Source: Gemmatimonadales bacterium (GTDB lineage Bacteria; Gemmatimonadota; Gemmatimonadetes; Longimicrobiales; Gaopeijiaceae). From it: a stretch of DNA of 64,000 nt. Below, one piece after another: positions 39,951 through 52,626 of the stretch (positions are counted from its first letter, which is position 1; every line of letters begins with the position of its first letter). Location: the NCBI GenBank assembly GCA_007695225.1, contig REED01000192.1, forward strand, positions 1-64,000. The letters run 5' to 3'. A program made the translations under genes and the position numbers. Below the pieces are notes generated by a model that had not been told where the DNA came from, did not search any database, and was given only the letters and a program-made list of their open reading frames with translations.

Positions 39951-41485
39951 CGGATCCGGATCCCGGCCTCCAGGAAGTGTTTCACCCACCGATGGACGTC
40001 GTGGGAACGGATCTGGTTCCGGGCCTGGTCCATCCTCGCGCGTCGTTCCTCGGGGGCCATGACGTGGGCCTGCCGGATGGCGGCTGCGACGCTGTCGGAC
40101 TCCGAGGGGTTCACCAGGAGGGCGCTCTCCCCCAACTCTCCGGCGGTCCCCGCGAAAACGCTCAGGATGAGGACACCGGAGCCCGCGTTCGCAGCCACGT
40201 ACTCCTTGGCGACCAGATTCATCCCGTCGTTGAGGGGGGTGACGAGGGCGGCGTCCGCCGCCCGGTAGTGGGCCAGGAGCTCGGCTCGGGTCCAGCTCTC
40301 ATAGCGGTACTCCACGGGAACCCAGTCCGCCGTTCCCCACCGCCGGTTGAGGGCGTCCACCCGCTCCTCGATCTCTGCCTTCGCATCCCGATAGGCCGGG
40401 ACCGTATCGCGGCTCGGGACCACCAACTGCTTGAGGACCACCGATCCCCGCAGCTCAGGCCAGCGCTCCAGGGCCAGGTCCAGCCCCTTGAGCTTCTCTG
40501 GGATTCCCTTCGTGTAGTCCAGACGATCCACCCCCAGGAGAAGGGTTCGGCCCCGCGCCTGATTCCGGATCGCCTGCTCCAGCGCCAGGACCACCGAGCC
40601 GTGGGCATCGCCAGAGTAACCTTGGAAGTCGATGGAGATCGGGAAGATGCCGGTGAGGATCTGCCGGCCGTCCAGGACGGGATCGGGAATCCCGCTCTCC
40701 GGGGGGAAGCTTTCGGGGAAGAGCTGCCGGGCGGCGTCCAGGAAGTGCTCCCGGTCCCGGATCGTCTGGAAGCCCACCAGGTCGAAGTGGAGGAGGCCCT
40801 CCACGAGTTCGCGGTGGCCCGGGATCCGCTCCAGGAGCTCCAGGGGCGGGAAGGGGATGTGCAGGAAGTACACCATCCGGTGGTCCAGGCCCCGTTCCCG
40901 GAGCTCCTTCCCCAGGAGAATGAGGTGGTAGTCCTGGACCCAGATCAGGTCATCCCATCGCAGGCAGGCGGTCAGGGAGTCCGCGAACCGGGCGTTCACT
41001 CGGCGGTAGCTCTCCCAGAAGTGGGGAGCCGGGCGGCAGAGATGGGAGAACCCGTGGAAGAGGGGCCAGAGGACCTGGTTGGAGAAGCCCCCGTAATAGG
41101 ACTCGACCTCCTCCTCCGTCAGGGCCACAGCCTGGAGGCGGCATCGGTCCCCTCCGGGGAGGCTCTCCAGGGCGCCGTCCAGCTCTGCCTGACCCGCGCC
41201 GGGAGCGCCGGTCCACCCCGTCCATACCCCGCCCCTGCGGGAGAGGATGGGCCAGAGGGCGGAGACAAGGCCCCCCGACGCGGGGGAGCTTTGCCATCTT
41301 CCGTCCGGCTTCGGGGTGAGCGTCACCGGGAGGCGGTTCGAGGCGAGGACCAGGCGACCGCCCCCCTTCCGTCGGTTGGGACCCGGATAGGGACCCAGGG
41401 GAGAGTGTCGGCGCTCCCAGGCGTCCCACCGGGTTGGGGGCGGCGGGGTGTACCGGGAACGAAAGGGAACCTGTACCTGGACCAT
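39947..41485 (-). CDS. otsA: GT20 family trehalose-6-phosphate synthase (second copy)
   Basis: 'GGRLVLASNRLPVTL', 'GGLVSALWPILSRRGGVWTGWTG', 'DDLIWVQDYHLILLG', 'LLLGVDRLDYTKGIPEKLKG', 'LVTPLNDGMNLVAKEYVA'; TAG stop lies in the CTAG terminus of the palindromic element. Confidence 0.88.
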   Translation of the reverse strand: MVQVQVPFRSRYTPPPPTRWDAWERRHSPLGPYPGPNRRKGGGRLVLASNRLPVTLTPKPDGRWQSSPASGGLVSALWPILSRRGGVWTGWTGAPGAGQAELDGALESLPGGDRCRLQAVALTEEEVESYYGGFSNQVLWPLFHGFSHLCRPAPHFWESYRRVNARFADSLTACLRWDDLIWVQDYHLILLGKELRERGLDHRMVYFLHIPFPPLELLERIPGHRELVEGLLHFDLVGFQTIRDREHFLDAARQLFPESFPPESGIPDPVLDGRQILTGIFPISIDFQGYSGDAHGSVVLALEQAIRNQARGRTLLLGVDRLDYTKGIPEKLKGLDLALERWPELRGSVVLKQLVVPSRDTVPAYRDAKAEIEERVDALNRRWGTADWVPVEYRYESWTRAELLAHYRAADAALVTPLNDGMNLVAKEYVAANAGSGVLILSVFAGTAGELGESALLVNPSESDSVAAAIRQAHVMAPEERRARMDQARNQIRSHDVHRWVKHFLEAGIRIR

Positions 41486-42052
41486 GGGCCTGAACCTTCT
41501 TCGGGGTCTAAGGTTGGTTCCGCTGGCTGAACCCCCAGCCGTCGGACTTGAGCGGCGCCCCCCAACGCCGACCCCAGCAACCGGGTCGTAAGGCAGGGGG
41601 CGTGCCAGAAAACGTCGGGAGAGGAGCGGGGCATGCCTCCCAGACGGGGGAGGCCGGTTGGTGTAGCTTTCCGGCGACGCCTTCCCCCGGGGGAAACGGG
41701 CTTCGGATCGGCTGGGGGAGGACGGTGGGAGTTTTCGGCCCGGCCCTGCTGGGCGGGAACGGGACGGGGTGTCACCTGGAGGTCCTTGGGGGCCGGCAGG
41801 AGGGGGAGGGGAGGGACGTGGCGTGGCATGCATTTCGCTTCTCTCCCCGAGACGGTGCTCCGGGGCGGGGAGCGGGGCCATGGAAGGCCGTTTAAGAAGT
41901 ACAGGGGCTGCCGGAAGGCGTCTTGCAGTTCTGATCGAAACGGGCCGCTGAAATGAAAGCAATGCGGTAGGACCGGTGAGGGGACCCAACGAAGATGCAG
42001 GGCCCTGCCGATGATCCGCCATTGGCCGAGACCCCTGCGGGTTGGGGTGGCA

Positions 42053-42102
42053 GGGGCCCACCTCGGTGCTTGGGATGGCCGGGGCCCACCTCGGTGCTTG
42101 GG
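42053..42102 (+). repeat. Two-copy direct repeat (GGGGCCCACCTCGGTGCTTGGG, 28-bp period) in the otsA/glgX divergent intergenic region
   Basis: Exact 22-bp copies at 42053-42074 and 42081-42102. Confidence 0.8.
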
Positions 42103-42194
42103 GCGGCGCGCCCAACGGCGGGTCCTCTACTTCTACGACAGCCCCTCAGGCGCTTGCGCTGGACAGCCCGGGAAATCTGACGGAGAAGGAGACG

Positions 42195-44384
<2,190 letters not shown>

Positions 44385-44392
44385 GGGGGCAG

Positions 44393-46267
44393 ATGCCGAC
44401 CCCGCACCCGTCCCCCGGGCCCCCGTCGGGCCGCCGCGGCGTTCCCATCGGCGCGACCCCCGACGCCGACGGCGTCCACTTCCGCCTTTGGGCCCCGGCG
44501 GCGGAACGGGTTGACCTGGTCGTGGAGGACGAACGGGGCGGGAACACCCGTCGGCCCATGGAGGAAGAAGGGGGGGGGTGGTTCGGCCTCCATGTCCCGA
44601 GTCTTTCCTCCGGGGTGCTCTACCGGTTCGCTCCGGACGGCGGCGAGCCGATTCCCGACCCCGCCTCCCGGTTCCAGCCGCAGGGGGTCCACGGCCCCAG
44701 CCAGGTGGTGGACTCCGGCCGCTACCCCTGGCGCCACAACGGGTGGCAGGGACGGCCCTGGCCGGAGGCGGTCTTCTACGAGCTCCATGTCGGGGCCTTC
44801 ACCCCCGAAGGGACCTTCCGGGGTGTCATGGAGCGCTTGGACCACCTGGTGGATCTGGGGATCACTGCCCTCGAGCTCATGCCCTTGGCCGCCTTCCCGG
44901 GAATACGCGGATGGGGGTATGACGGTGTCTTCCCCTATGCGCCCCATGTGGGGTACGGGGCCCCGGACGAACTCAGGCGCCTGGTGGACGAGGCCCATGG
45001 CCGCGGGCTCATGGTCTTCCTGGATGTGATCTACAACCACTTCGGGCCGGAGGGGAATCATCTCCACCGCTACGCTCCCGACTTCTTCACCGACCGGTTC
45101 AGCACGCCCTGGGGCGAAGCCCTCGATTTCCGTTCTCGCCCGGTGAGGGAGTTCTTCATCCAGAACGCCCTCTACTGGCTGGAGGAATACCGGTTCGACG
45201 GCCTCCGGCTGGACGCCGTCCACGCGATCCGGGACGACAGCTCCCCCCACTTCCTGGAGGAACTCGCCGACCGGGTCCACCGCCGCTTCCATGGGGAACG
45301 GGAGGTCCATCTCGTCCTGGAGAACGGGCGGAACGAGGCCCGGTACCTGGATCGCAGAAGGGAAGGGGTCGGTCCCCGCTACGTGGCGCAGTGGAACGAC
45401 GACTTCCACCACGCCGCTCACGTCCTGGCCACCGGTGAAGGAGACGGCTACTACGCTTCCTTCGCCGACGATCCCCTGCGGCACCTGGGCCGAGCGTTGG
45501 CCGAGGGATTCTCCTTCCAGGGGGAGCCCTTTCCCGCCTGGGACGGGCGTCCCCGGGGGGAGCCCAGTGGACACCTCCCTCCCACCGCCTTCGTGGCCTT
45601 CCTCCAGAACCATGACCAGGTGGGGAACCGTGCCTTGGGCGAGCGCCTCACCCGTCTCGTGGAGCCCCCGGTGGAGGAGGCCCTCCTGATCCTCCTCCTC
45701 CTGGCGCCCCCACCTCCCCTCCTCTTCATGGGCGAGGAATGGGGGGCGCCGGAGCCCTTCCTCTTCTTCTGCGATTTCCATGAGGAGCTGGCGGAGAGGG
45801 TGCGGGAGGGGCGCCGCGAGGAATTCTCCTCCTTCCCCGCCTTCCAGGAGGCGGAGGCCCGGGAGCGCATCCCCGACCCCAACGCGCCGGAGACCTTCCA
45901 GCGATCGGTCTTGGCATGGGACCGTGCTGCAGAGGGAACCCACCTGCGGCGCAGGGAGCGGGTCCGGGAACTCCTGGAGGTGCGTCGACGGGAGATCGTC
46001 CCCCTCCTGGGTCGGATGGATGGAGATGGAGTGGAGATGGGGCGATCCGCCCGCTGGGCCCGACCGGGAGGTCGGGGGCTTCGTGTCACCTGGACGCTGG
46101 CAGAGGGGGTGGAGCTCACCGTCGTGGCCAACCTGGGGCACGAGCCGGCGCCATCGCCTCCTCGCCCCCTGGGGGGGCGGAGGATCGCAGGCACCCATCC
46201 CCCTGGGGAAGACGGCGGACGGGACGACATCCTTCCTCCCTGGTCCGTCACCTGGTTCCGGTCATGA
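44393..46267 (+). CDS. treZ: Malto-oligosyltrehalose trehalohydrolase
   Basis: 'GVHFRLWAPAAERVDLVVED', 'FYELHVGAFTPEGTFRGVMERLDHLVDLGITALELMPLAAFPGIRGWGYDGVFPYAPHVGYGAPDEL', 'YRFDGLRLDAVHAIRDDS', 'QNHDQVGNRALGERL'. Confidence 0.95.
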   Translation: MPTPHPSPGPPSGRRGVPIGATPDADGVHFRLWAPAAERVDLVVEDERGGNTRRPMEEEGGGWFGLHVPSLSSGVLYRFAPDGGEPIPDPASRFQPQGVHGPSQVVDSGRYPWRHNGWQGRPWPEAVFYELHVGAFTPEGTFRGVMERLDHLVDLGITALELMPLAAFPGIRGWGYDGVFPYAPHVGYGAPDELRRLVDEAHGRGLMVFLDVIYNHFGPEGNHLHRYAPDFFTDRFSTPWGEALDFRSRPVREFFIQNALYWLEEYRFDGLRLDAVHAIRDDSSPHFLEELADRVHRRFHGEREVHLVLENGRNEARYLDRRREGVGPRYVAQWNDDFHHAAHVLATGEGDGYYASFADDPLRHLGRALAEGFSFQGEPFPAWDGRPRGEPSGHLPPTAFVAFLQNHDQVGNRALGERLTRLVEPPVEEALLILLLLAPPPPLLFMGEEWGAPEPFLFFCDFHEELAERVREGRREEFSSFPAFQEAEARERIPDPNAPETFQRSVLAWDRAAEGTHLRRRERVRELLEVRRREIVPLLGRMDGDGVEMGRSARWARPGGRGLRVTWTLAEGVELTVVANLGHEPAPSPPRPLGGRRIAGTHPPGEDGGRDDILPPWSVTWFRS

Positions 46268-49140
46268 CCCCACCTCCCGACTCTCCTTCGCCCATGCCCC
46301 CGGGTGCCCCCACGGCCACCTACCGCCTGCAGTTCGGCCCCTCCTTCGGGTTCGACGATGCGCGGAAGCTCGTCCCCTATCTCTCCGCCCTGGGCGTGAG
46401 CCACCTCTACGCTTCCCCCATCCTGGCGGCCCGACCCGGCTCGACGCATGGGTACGACATCGTGGATCATGGCCGACTGAACCCCGAGCTGGGAGACACC
46501 ACCGCCTTCGACGCCCTGGTGGACGCCCTTCACCGACACGGAATGGGTCTCATCCTGGACTTCGTCCCCAACCACATGGGCGTGGGCACGGACAATCCCT
46601 GGTGGACGCACGTCCTGGAGTGGGGGGTATCGTCCCCCTTCAGCCGCTTCTTCGACATCGACTGGAAGCCCCTGGAGGCCAGCCTCCGGAACAAGCTCCT
46701 ACTCCCGGTCCTCGCCGACCACTACGGCGCCGTCCTGGAGCGGGGTGAACTCCTTCCCGACTTCGACCCGGAACGGGGCGTCTTCTCCGTCCGCCACGGC
46801 GAGTCCCGGTTCCCCCTCTCCCCCCGGGTGTACCCCGACCTCCTGAGGAGTGCGGCCCGCACCGCTCCCGAAGCGGCGTGGATCCTGGAGCCCCTGGCCG
46901 AGGAGATGGCGGCCGCCCTGAGGGAGAGGGGGAGCCGCCGGCGTGACGCCGCGGCTCGGGAGCGGGTGGAGGAGCTGAAGCTCCGTCTCGCCGAAGCGGT
47001 GGCAGATGAGGCAGTGGCCGCGGACGCCATCGCCGACATGGTGAAAGCACTCAGGGGACGGGAGGGGGAGCCGAAGAGCTTCGATCCGCTGCACCGCATC
47101 CTGGAGCGCCAGCACTACCGCCTCGCCTTCTGGCGGGTGGCGGCCCACGAGATCAACTACCGCCGGTTCTTTGACATACCGGATCTGGCGGGTCTCCGGA
47201 TGGAGGAACCCGCGCTCTTCCGGGCGAGCCACGACCTGGTGGGCCGCCTCGTGGCGGAGGGGAAGGTCCAGGGGCTGCGGCTGGATCACGTGGATGGTCT
47301 CCGGGACCCGGAAGCCTACCTCGGCGAGCTCCGGGATCGGGTATCCCCGGGCTACCTGGTGGTGGAGAAGATCCTGGCTCCCGACGAGGAGCTTCCCCCC
47401 ACCTGGCCGGTGGAGGGAACGACGGGCTACGACTTTCTGGCCGAGGTGAACGGCCTCCTGGTGGACCCCGCGGGGGAGGCGGCCCTTACCCGGTTCCATG
47501 GACGATTCACCGGGGAGACCCGTTCCTTCCGGGAGGTGGAAGAGAGCTGCCGCCGCAGGGTCATGGAGGAGAGTCTGACCAGCGAACTGAACGTCCTCGC
47601 CCACCAGTTCAACCGGCTGGCGAAGCAGAGCCGGGCCACCCGTGACTTCACCTTCACCGGCCTCCGCAGGGCCCTTGCAGACGTCGTGGCCCACTTCCCC
47701 GTCTACCGAACCTATCTCACCCCCGGGGCCCGGCGCGACGGGGATCTGGGGAGGGTGGCCCACGCCGTGGATCATGCCCGACGAGGCTCCCGGCTCCCGG
47801 ACACGAGCGTCTACGACTTCATCCGGGATATCCTGACCCTGGGGCCGGAGCGAGGGCTGAGGTGGTCCCACCGCAGGGCGGACGTGGTGGATACGGCGCT
47901 CCGGTTCCAGCAGTACACGGGACCGGTGACGGCCAAGGCGGTGGAGGATACCGCCTTCTACCGCTACCTGCGCCTCGTATCCCTGAACGAGGTGGGCGGG
48001 GATCCCCAGTTCTTCGCCATCTCGCCGGCGGCCTTTCACGAGGCGAACCAACGGAGGGGGGAGAGGCACCCGCTCTCCATGGTGACCACCGCCACCCACG
48101 ATCACAAGCGCGGAGAGGACGTTCGGGCCCGGCTCGCGGTCCTGAGCGAATCCCCCCGGGAGTGGACGGGGCGGGTGCGCCGATGGCGCCGCATGAATCG
48201 GGGGGCGACGACGGAGCTCCCCTCCGGACGCGCGCCGACACCGGCCGATGAATACCTCTTCTACCAGACCTTGGTGGGGTGCTGGCCCCCGGAGCTCGAT
48301 TCCTCCCAGGCCGAGGCATTGGCCGCCCTGGTCCGCCGATTGAAGGCCTATGCGGAGAAAGCGGCGCGGGAGGCGGGGACGCGCACGAGCTGGCTCGCCC
48401 GGAACGAAGAGTACGAGGACGCCCTCGCGGCATTCATTGACGGCGTGCTGGATCCGGAGCGAAACCGGTCCTTCGTGGACGAGGTGGTGGCGTTCGTCCA
48501 GGAGATTGCCCCGGCGGGTGTCGTGAACAGCCTGGCCCAGGTGGTCCTGAAGGAGACGGTTCCCGGGGTGTCCGATCACTTCCAGGGAACTGAGTTCTGG
48601 GACCTCAGCCTGGTGGATCCGGACAATCGGCGGCCGGTGGACTACGTCCCCCGGGTCGAATCCCTGGCCCGCCCTCCGGTGGGTCGAGAGGGGTGGGCGA
48701 AACTCCTGGCCGAATGGCCCTCGGGCCAGGTGAAGCAGCACCTCATCGCGCGGCTCCTGGACCTCCGGCGCCGTGACCCGGCGCTATTCCTGGAGGGGAG
48801 GTATCATGCCCTGGACTGCTCCGGATCCCAGGCCCCCAGGGTGATGGCCTTCGCCCGGGTTCAGGGCGAGCGCGCCCTGATGGTCGTGGTCCCTCGCCTG
48901 GTGGCGGGCCTGATCCCTCCTGGGGGGCATCCCCTTCCCCGGGAGTGGGGGGACACGGTGGTGGAGGTCCCCGAGGAACTCCTTTCCCCGGATGGGGCCG
49001 CTCCGCACCCCTCCCCCTGGCGGGATGTATTCACCGGGAGCACGACCCAAGGAGCCCGCCTGAAGGTGGCGGAGCTGATGGATCCTCTTCCAGTGGCGGT
49101 CCTCCTGGGGCCGCGCCCCTCCGACTCCCACGACTCCTGA
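46264..49140 (+). CDS. treY: Malto-oligosyltrehalose synthase
   Basis: ATGA overlap with treZ; 'ATYRLQFGPSFGFDDARKLVPYLSALGVSHLYASPILAARPGSTHGYDIVDHGRLNPELG', 'DFVPNHMGVG', 'RRFFDIPDLAGLRMEEPALF', 'GLRLDHVDGLRDPEAYL', 'ATHDHKRGEDVRARL'. Confidence 0.96.
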   Translation: MTPPPDSPSPMPPGAPTATYRLQFGPSFGFDDARKLVPYLSALGVSHLYASPILAARPGSTHGYDIVDHGRLNPELGDTTAFDALVDALHRHGMGLILDFVPNHMGVGTDNPWWTHVLEWGVSSPFSRFFDIDWKPLEASLRNKLLLPVLADHYGAVLERGELLPDFDPERGVFSVRHGESRFPLSPRVYPDLLRSAARTAPEAAWILEPLAEEMAAALRERGSRRRDAAARERVEELKLRLAEAVADEAVAADAIADMVKALRGREGEPKSFDPLHRILERQHYRLAFWRVAAHEINYRRFFDIPDLAGLRMEEPALFRASHDLVGRLVAEGKVQGLRLDHVDGLRDPEAYLGELRDRVSPGYLVVEKILAPDEELPPTWPVEGTTGYDFLAEVNGLLVDPAGEAALTRFHGRFTGETRSFREVEESCRRRVMEESLTSELNVLAHQFNRLAKQSRATRDFTFTGLRRALADVVAHFPVYRTYLTPGARRDGDLGRVAHAVDHARRGSRLPDTSVYDFIRDILTLGPERGLRWSHRRADVVDTALRFQQYTGPVTAKAVEDTAFYRYLRLVSLNEVGGDPQFFAISPAAFHEANQRRGERHPLSMVTTATHDHKRGEDVRARLAVLSESPREWTGRVRRWRRMNRGATTELPSGRAPTPADEYLFYQTLVGCWPPELDSSQAEALAALVRRLKAYAEKAAREAGTRTSWLARNEEYEDALAAFIDGVLDPERNRSFVDEVVAFVQEIAPAGVVNSLAQVVLKETVPGVSDHFQGTEFWDLSLVDPDNRRPVDYVPRVESLARPPVGREGWAKLLAEWPSGQVKQHLIARLLDLRRRDPALFLEGRYHALDCSGSQAPRVMAFARVQGERALMVVVPRLVAGLIPPGGHPLPREWGDTVVEVPEELLSPDGAAPHPSPWRDVFTGSTTQGARLKVAELMDPLPVAVLLGPRPSDSHDS

Positions 49141-49450
49141 AGGAGTTGACCAGGACCCGGAGGAGGAGTCGAAGGACGATGGAAGGATGCCCAGGGATTG
49201 AGAAAGGTTGATGCCGGGGGAATCGATGGCGGAGATGCGGCCCGGCGCCGCGCAAGCCCCGGAACCCCGACGACCCCGAGCGGTATCCTCCCCTCCACGA
49301 CCCCCCCGCGGTGCCCCCGTTCCGGGGTACCGCAGTCTCCCTCTGCGGGCAGGATGCCGAGCCGAAGCCCGAACCCGGCGCTGCGTCTCGTCCCTTCGCC
49401 CGCTTCCCAAGCGTTCGAGCCGCCGGTGCGGTCCTTCCCAGGAGTTGCAG

Positions 49451-51037
49451 ATGGATGTTTCCCCCTCGGGCCGCACGGCGGTCGTCATTGGAAGTGGATT
49501 CGGCGGACTCGCCCTGGCGGTGCGCCTCCAGGCCGCGGGACTCCAGGTCACCCTCCTGGAGAAACGGGAGAAGCTGGGAGGGCGGGCCTACCAGCTCAAG
49601 GACCGGGGGTACGTCTTTGACATGGGACCCTCCCTGATCACGGCCCCCCACGTCATCGACTCCGTTTTCCAGGCGGCGGGTAAGAAGCTCTCCGACTACG
49701 TGGAACTCATGCCCCTGGATCCCTACTACCGGATCTACTTCCATGACGGCACCCACATCGATTACGTGGGGGACCCGGACCGGATGAAGGCCCAGATGGC
49801 GAAATTCAACCCCGAGGACGCCGACCGTTTTGACGCCTTCATGGGGAAGATCCGTCCCATCTACGACAGCGTCATCGGGGACCGCCTGGGCTCCAAGTCC
49901 TTCGGCGACATGAAGACCATGCTGGGGTTCATCCCCGACCTGGTCCGCCTGGAGGCCTACCTTCCGGTGACCATGCTGGTGAATCGGTATTTCAAGGACT
50001 TCCGCCACCGGTTTGTCTACTCCTTCCACCCGCTCTTCGTGGGGGGGAATCCCTTCCACACCCCCTCCGTCTACCTCATGATCCCCTACCTGGAGCGACG
50101 GGGCGGCGTCTGGTTCTCCCGGGGGGGGATGTACTCGCTGGTGGAGGCGCTGGCCACCCTCTTCACCGAGCTGGGGGGTGAGATCCGGACCGGGCAGGAG
50201 GTCAACCGGATCGGGGTGGAGAACCGCCGCGTGACCCACGTGGAGGCCGGCGGAGAGCGATTCGACGCCGACCTCGTGGTCTCCAACGGGGATCCGGGGC
50301 ACACCTACCGGGACCTCATCGAGCCCCGCCACCGGAGGAAGTGGACGGATCGGAAGGTGGCGAAGCTGGACTACGCCATGTCCTGCGTCCTCCTCTACCT
50401 GGGGACCCGGAAGCAGTATCCGGCCCTGGAGCACCACACCCTCATCCTCACGGAGCGCTACAAGGGGCTCCTGGAGGACATCTTCAAGAGGAAGATCCTC
50501 CCCGACGATTTCTCCATGTACCTTCACGTCCCCACCCGCACCGATCCCTCCATGGCGCCGGAGGGGTGTGAGAGCATGTACGTCCTCATCCCCGTGGCCA
50601 ACCTGGCGTCGGGCCTGGACTGGGAGGAACTGCGGGAACCCTTCGTCGACAAGGTCATCGACTTCCTGGAGGAATGGGGGATGGAGGGTCTCCGGGAGAA
50701 CCTGGAGGTTCTCCACGTCATGGATCCCCGGGACTTCCGCGACGAACTCAACTCCCTCCACGGGAACGCCTTCGCCATCATTCCCAAGTTCACCCAGACT
50801 GCCTGGTTCCGCCCCCACAACCGGAGCGAGGACGTGAAGGGGCTCTACCTGGTGGGTGCCGGAACCCACCCGGGAGCCGGGGTGCCGGGCGTCTTCCTCT
50901 CGGCCGAGACCACCTATGGGTGCATCGCCCAGGACCTGGGGCTCCCGGACCAGTGGGACTGGAATGAGCCGGGGAAGGTGGAATGGAGCCACGACGAGGG
51001 GAAGCACGGAGCGGCGGAAGTCACCGGGGGTGGCTGA
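49451..51037 (+). CDS. crtI: Phytoene desaturase-family FAD oxidoreductase (CrtI)
   Basis: 'TAVVIGSGFGGLALAVRLQAAGLQVTLLEKREKLGGRAYQLKDRGYVFDMGPSLITAPHVID', C-terminal 'GLYLVGAGTHPGAGVPGVFLSAETT'. Confidence 0.92.
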   Translation: MDVSPSGRTAVVIGSGFGGLALAVRLQAAGLQVTLLEKREKLGGRAYQLKDRGYVFDMGPSLITAPHVIDSVFQAAGKKLSDYVELMPLDPYYRIYFHDGTHIDYVGDPDRMKAQMAKFNPEDADRFDAFMGKIRPIYDSVIGDRLGSKSFGDMKTMLGFIPDLVRLEAYLPVTMLVNRYFKDFRHRFVYSFHPLFVGGNPFHTPSVYLMIPYLERRGGVWFSRGGMYSLVEALATLFTELGGEIRTGQEVNRIGVENRRVTHVEAGGERFDADLVVSNGDPGHTYRDLIEPRHRRKWTDRKVAKLDYAMSCVLLYLGTRKQYPALEHHTLILTERYKGLLEDIFKRKILPDDFSMYLHVPTRTDPSMAPEGCESMYVLIPVANLASGLDWEELREPFVDKVIDFLEEWGMEGLRENLEVLHVMDPRDFRDELNSLHGNAFAIIPKFTQTAWFRPHNRSEDVKGLYLVGAGTHPGAGVPGVFLSAETTYGCIAQDLGLPDQWDWNEPGKVEWSHDEGKHGAAEVTGGG

Positions 51038-51061
51038 CCCGCCGCCATCCACCCCGCCGGC

Positions 51062-52339
51062 TCACGCAGTTCGGAGTACCTCCTTGGCCGCCCGTCCGCC
51101 AGAGACCAGGGCACCGTGCAGCGAGGCGTTCTCCCGGTGGTCGCCGGTGACGAAGAGACCGTCCTCCAGGCGGACGGGACGGGAGGGTGGTTCCATCCGT
51201 TCCGGGGTCTGGAGGGGCTGGCCATGGGGGATATGGTAGTGGGGCAGCGCCCTCCACTCCCCGACCTGGTCCCCGAACCACTCGGTGAGATGGGCCCGGA
51301 CCCCCGCCTCGATGGCGCCCACGTCGGGGTCTACGGTCCCGCCGGCCAAGGGCCAGTGGGGCTCGCCGGGAAGGACGGTGACGGAGATTAGCGCCCGGCC
51401 GGGGGGGGCGTACTCCGGGGCCACCTCGGAAAGGACGGCAAGGTTGTTCACCGGTCCCTTCCCCTCTCCATTCAGCACCAGGATCCCTTCCTTCACCGGA
51501 GGCTCGGGAGCATCGAAATAGAGGCAGAGCACGGGGCGGGAGCCGGGGTCGGGAACCCGATCCCCCAGGAGACGGGATGCCTCCGGTCCCTCCACCGCCA
51601 CCACCACCGAGCGGGCCTGGAGGAGTTGGCCGTCCGTGGTGCGGACTTCCCCCGGCGCCACGTACGCCACCCGGGTGCCGGTCCGGACGACTCCGGCAGG
51701 GAGCCCCGCAGCCAGTTGGCGGGGGAGGGCCTCCATCCCCGTGGCGGGAAGCGAGGCCCGGCCCTCGGCGAAGACCCGGAAGTAGAACCGGAAGAGGCGG
51801 GCGGAGACCTGGAGGGTGGGGTCCAGCAGCACTCCGCCCAGGAAGGGCCGGAAGAAGCGCTCCATCATCTGAGGGGAGAATCCACTGTCCTGGAGCTCCT
51901 CCCACGTGGTCCCCGCCGGCTCGACCAGGAGGGCCTCCGGCGGGCGGCCCCCCAGCCGTTTTCGGAGCACCGCCACCCGGAGCTTGTCCGCCACCGAGCC
52001 CACCGGTGACGTCACCGAGCGCAGGGCGTCCATCATCTCCTGTGTGGGATCGGCCACCCGGTGGAATGCCCCCTCAGCGCGCACCAGCGCTCCCGGGTAG
52101 AAGGAACGCAGGTCCAGCTCGTCCAGGTTCAGTCGGCGGCGACACTCGGGGTAGGCCTCGAGGAGGACCTGGAACCCCCGGTCCAGCCGGAAGCCGTCGA
52201 CCTCGTCGGTCCGAACCCTCCCACCCACGCGATCCGAGGCTTCCAGCAGGACCACCGACCGACCGGCGTCCACCAGGTCCCGGGCACATGCCAGACCTGC
52301 CAGGCCTCCCCCCACCACTACCGTGTCCAGACTCCCCAT
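51062..52339 (-). CDS. FAD-dependent amine-oxidase-like / protoporphyrinogen-oxidase-like oxidoreductase
   Basis: 'DTVVVGGGLAGLACARDLVDAGRSVVLLEASDRVGGRVRTDEVDGFRLDRGFQVL'; C-terminal 'DGLFVTGDHRENASLHGALVSGGRAAKEV'. Confidence 0.85.
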   Translation of the reverse strand: MGSLDTVVVGGGLAGLACARDLVDAGRSVVLLEASDRVGGRVRTDEVDGFRLDRGFQVLLEAYPECRRRLNLDELDLRSFYPGALVRAEGAFHRVADPTQEMMDALRSVTSPVGSVADKLRVAVLRKRLGGRPPEALLVEPAGTTWEELQDSGFSPQMMERFFRPFLGGVLLDPTLQVSARLFRFYFRVFAEGRASLPATGMEALPRQLAAGLPAGVVRTGTRVAYVAPGEVRTTDGQLLQARSVVVAVEGPEASRLLGDRVPDPGSRPVLCLYFDAPEPPVKEGILVLNGEGKGPVNNLAVLSEVAPEYAPPGRALISVTVLPGEPHWPLAGGTVDPDVGAIEAGVRAHLTEWFGDQVGEWRALPHYHIPHGQPLQTPERMEPPSRPVRLEDGLFVTGDHRENASLHGALVSGGRAAKEVLRTA

Positions 52340-52626
52340 CGTGCATTTCCTCCCTGTTTCCCCCGATCCGGTGCGACGACCCTGGCCGGAGATACACGCA
52401 TCCCCGAGCCCACACCGTGAAGCTACGGCGTGGGGGGAGTCGTGGAGGGGAGGAGACCCCCCAGCCCGGGCCAGGATCCAGAGTGCAGGAAGGGTCGGTC
52501 ATGGCCGGCAGCGAGGCCAGGGATCCGGGGGCGGAATCCTGGGTGGGTAGGGGAGTGGGTCTGGGCGTGCGTCGGGGGGGCGGTATGGGATGGTCCCTTC
52601 GGGGGGCACTTCCCTAGATTGGGGCG

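Noticed and set aside
51062-52339. Assigning the FAD oxidoreductase next to crtI as a carotenoid ketolase (CrtO) or second desaturase
   Set aside because: It has an amine-oxidase/PPOX-like N-terminus and is only 425 aa; motif evidence is insufficient for a specific carotenoid function.
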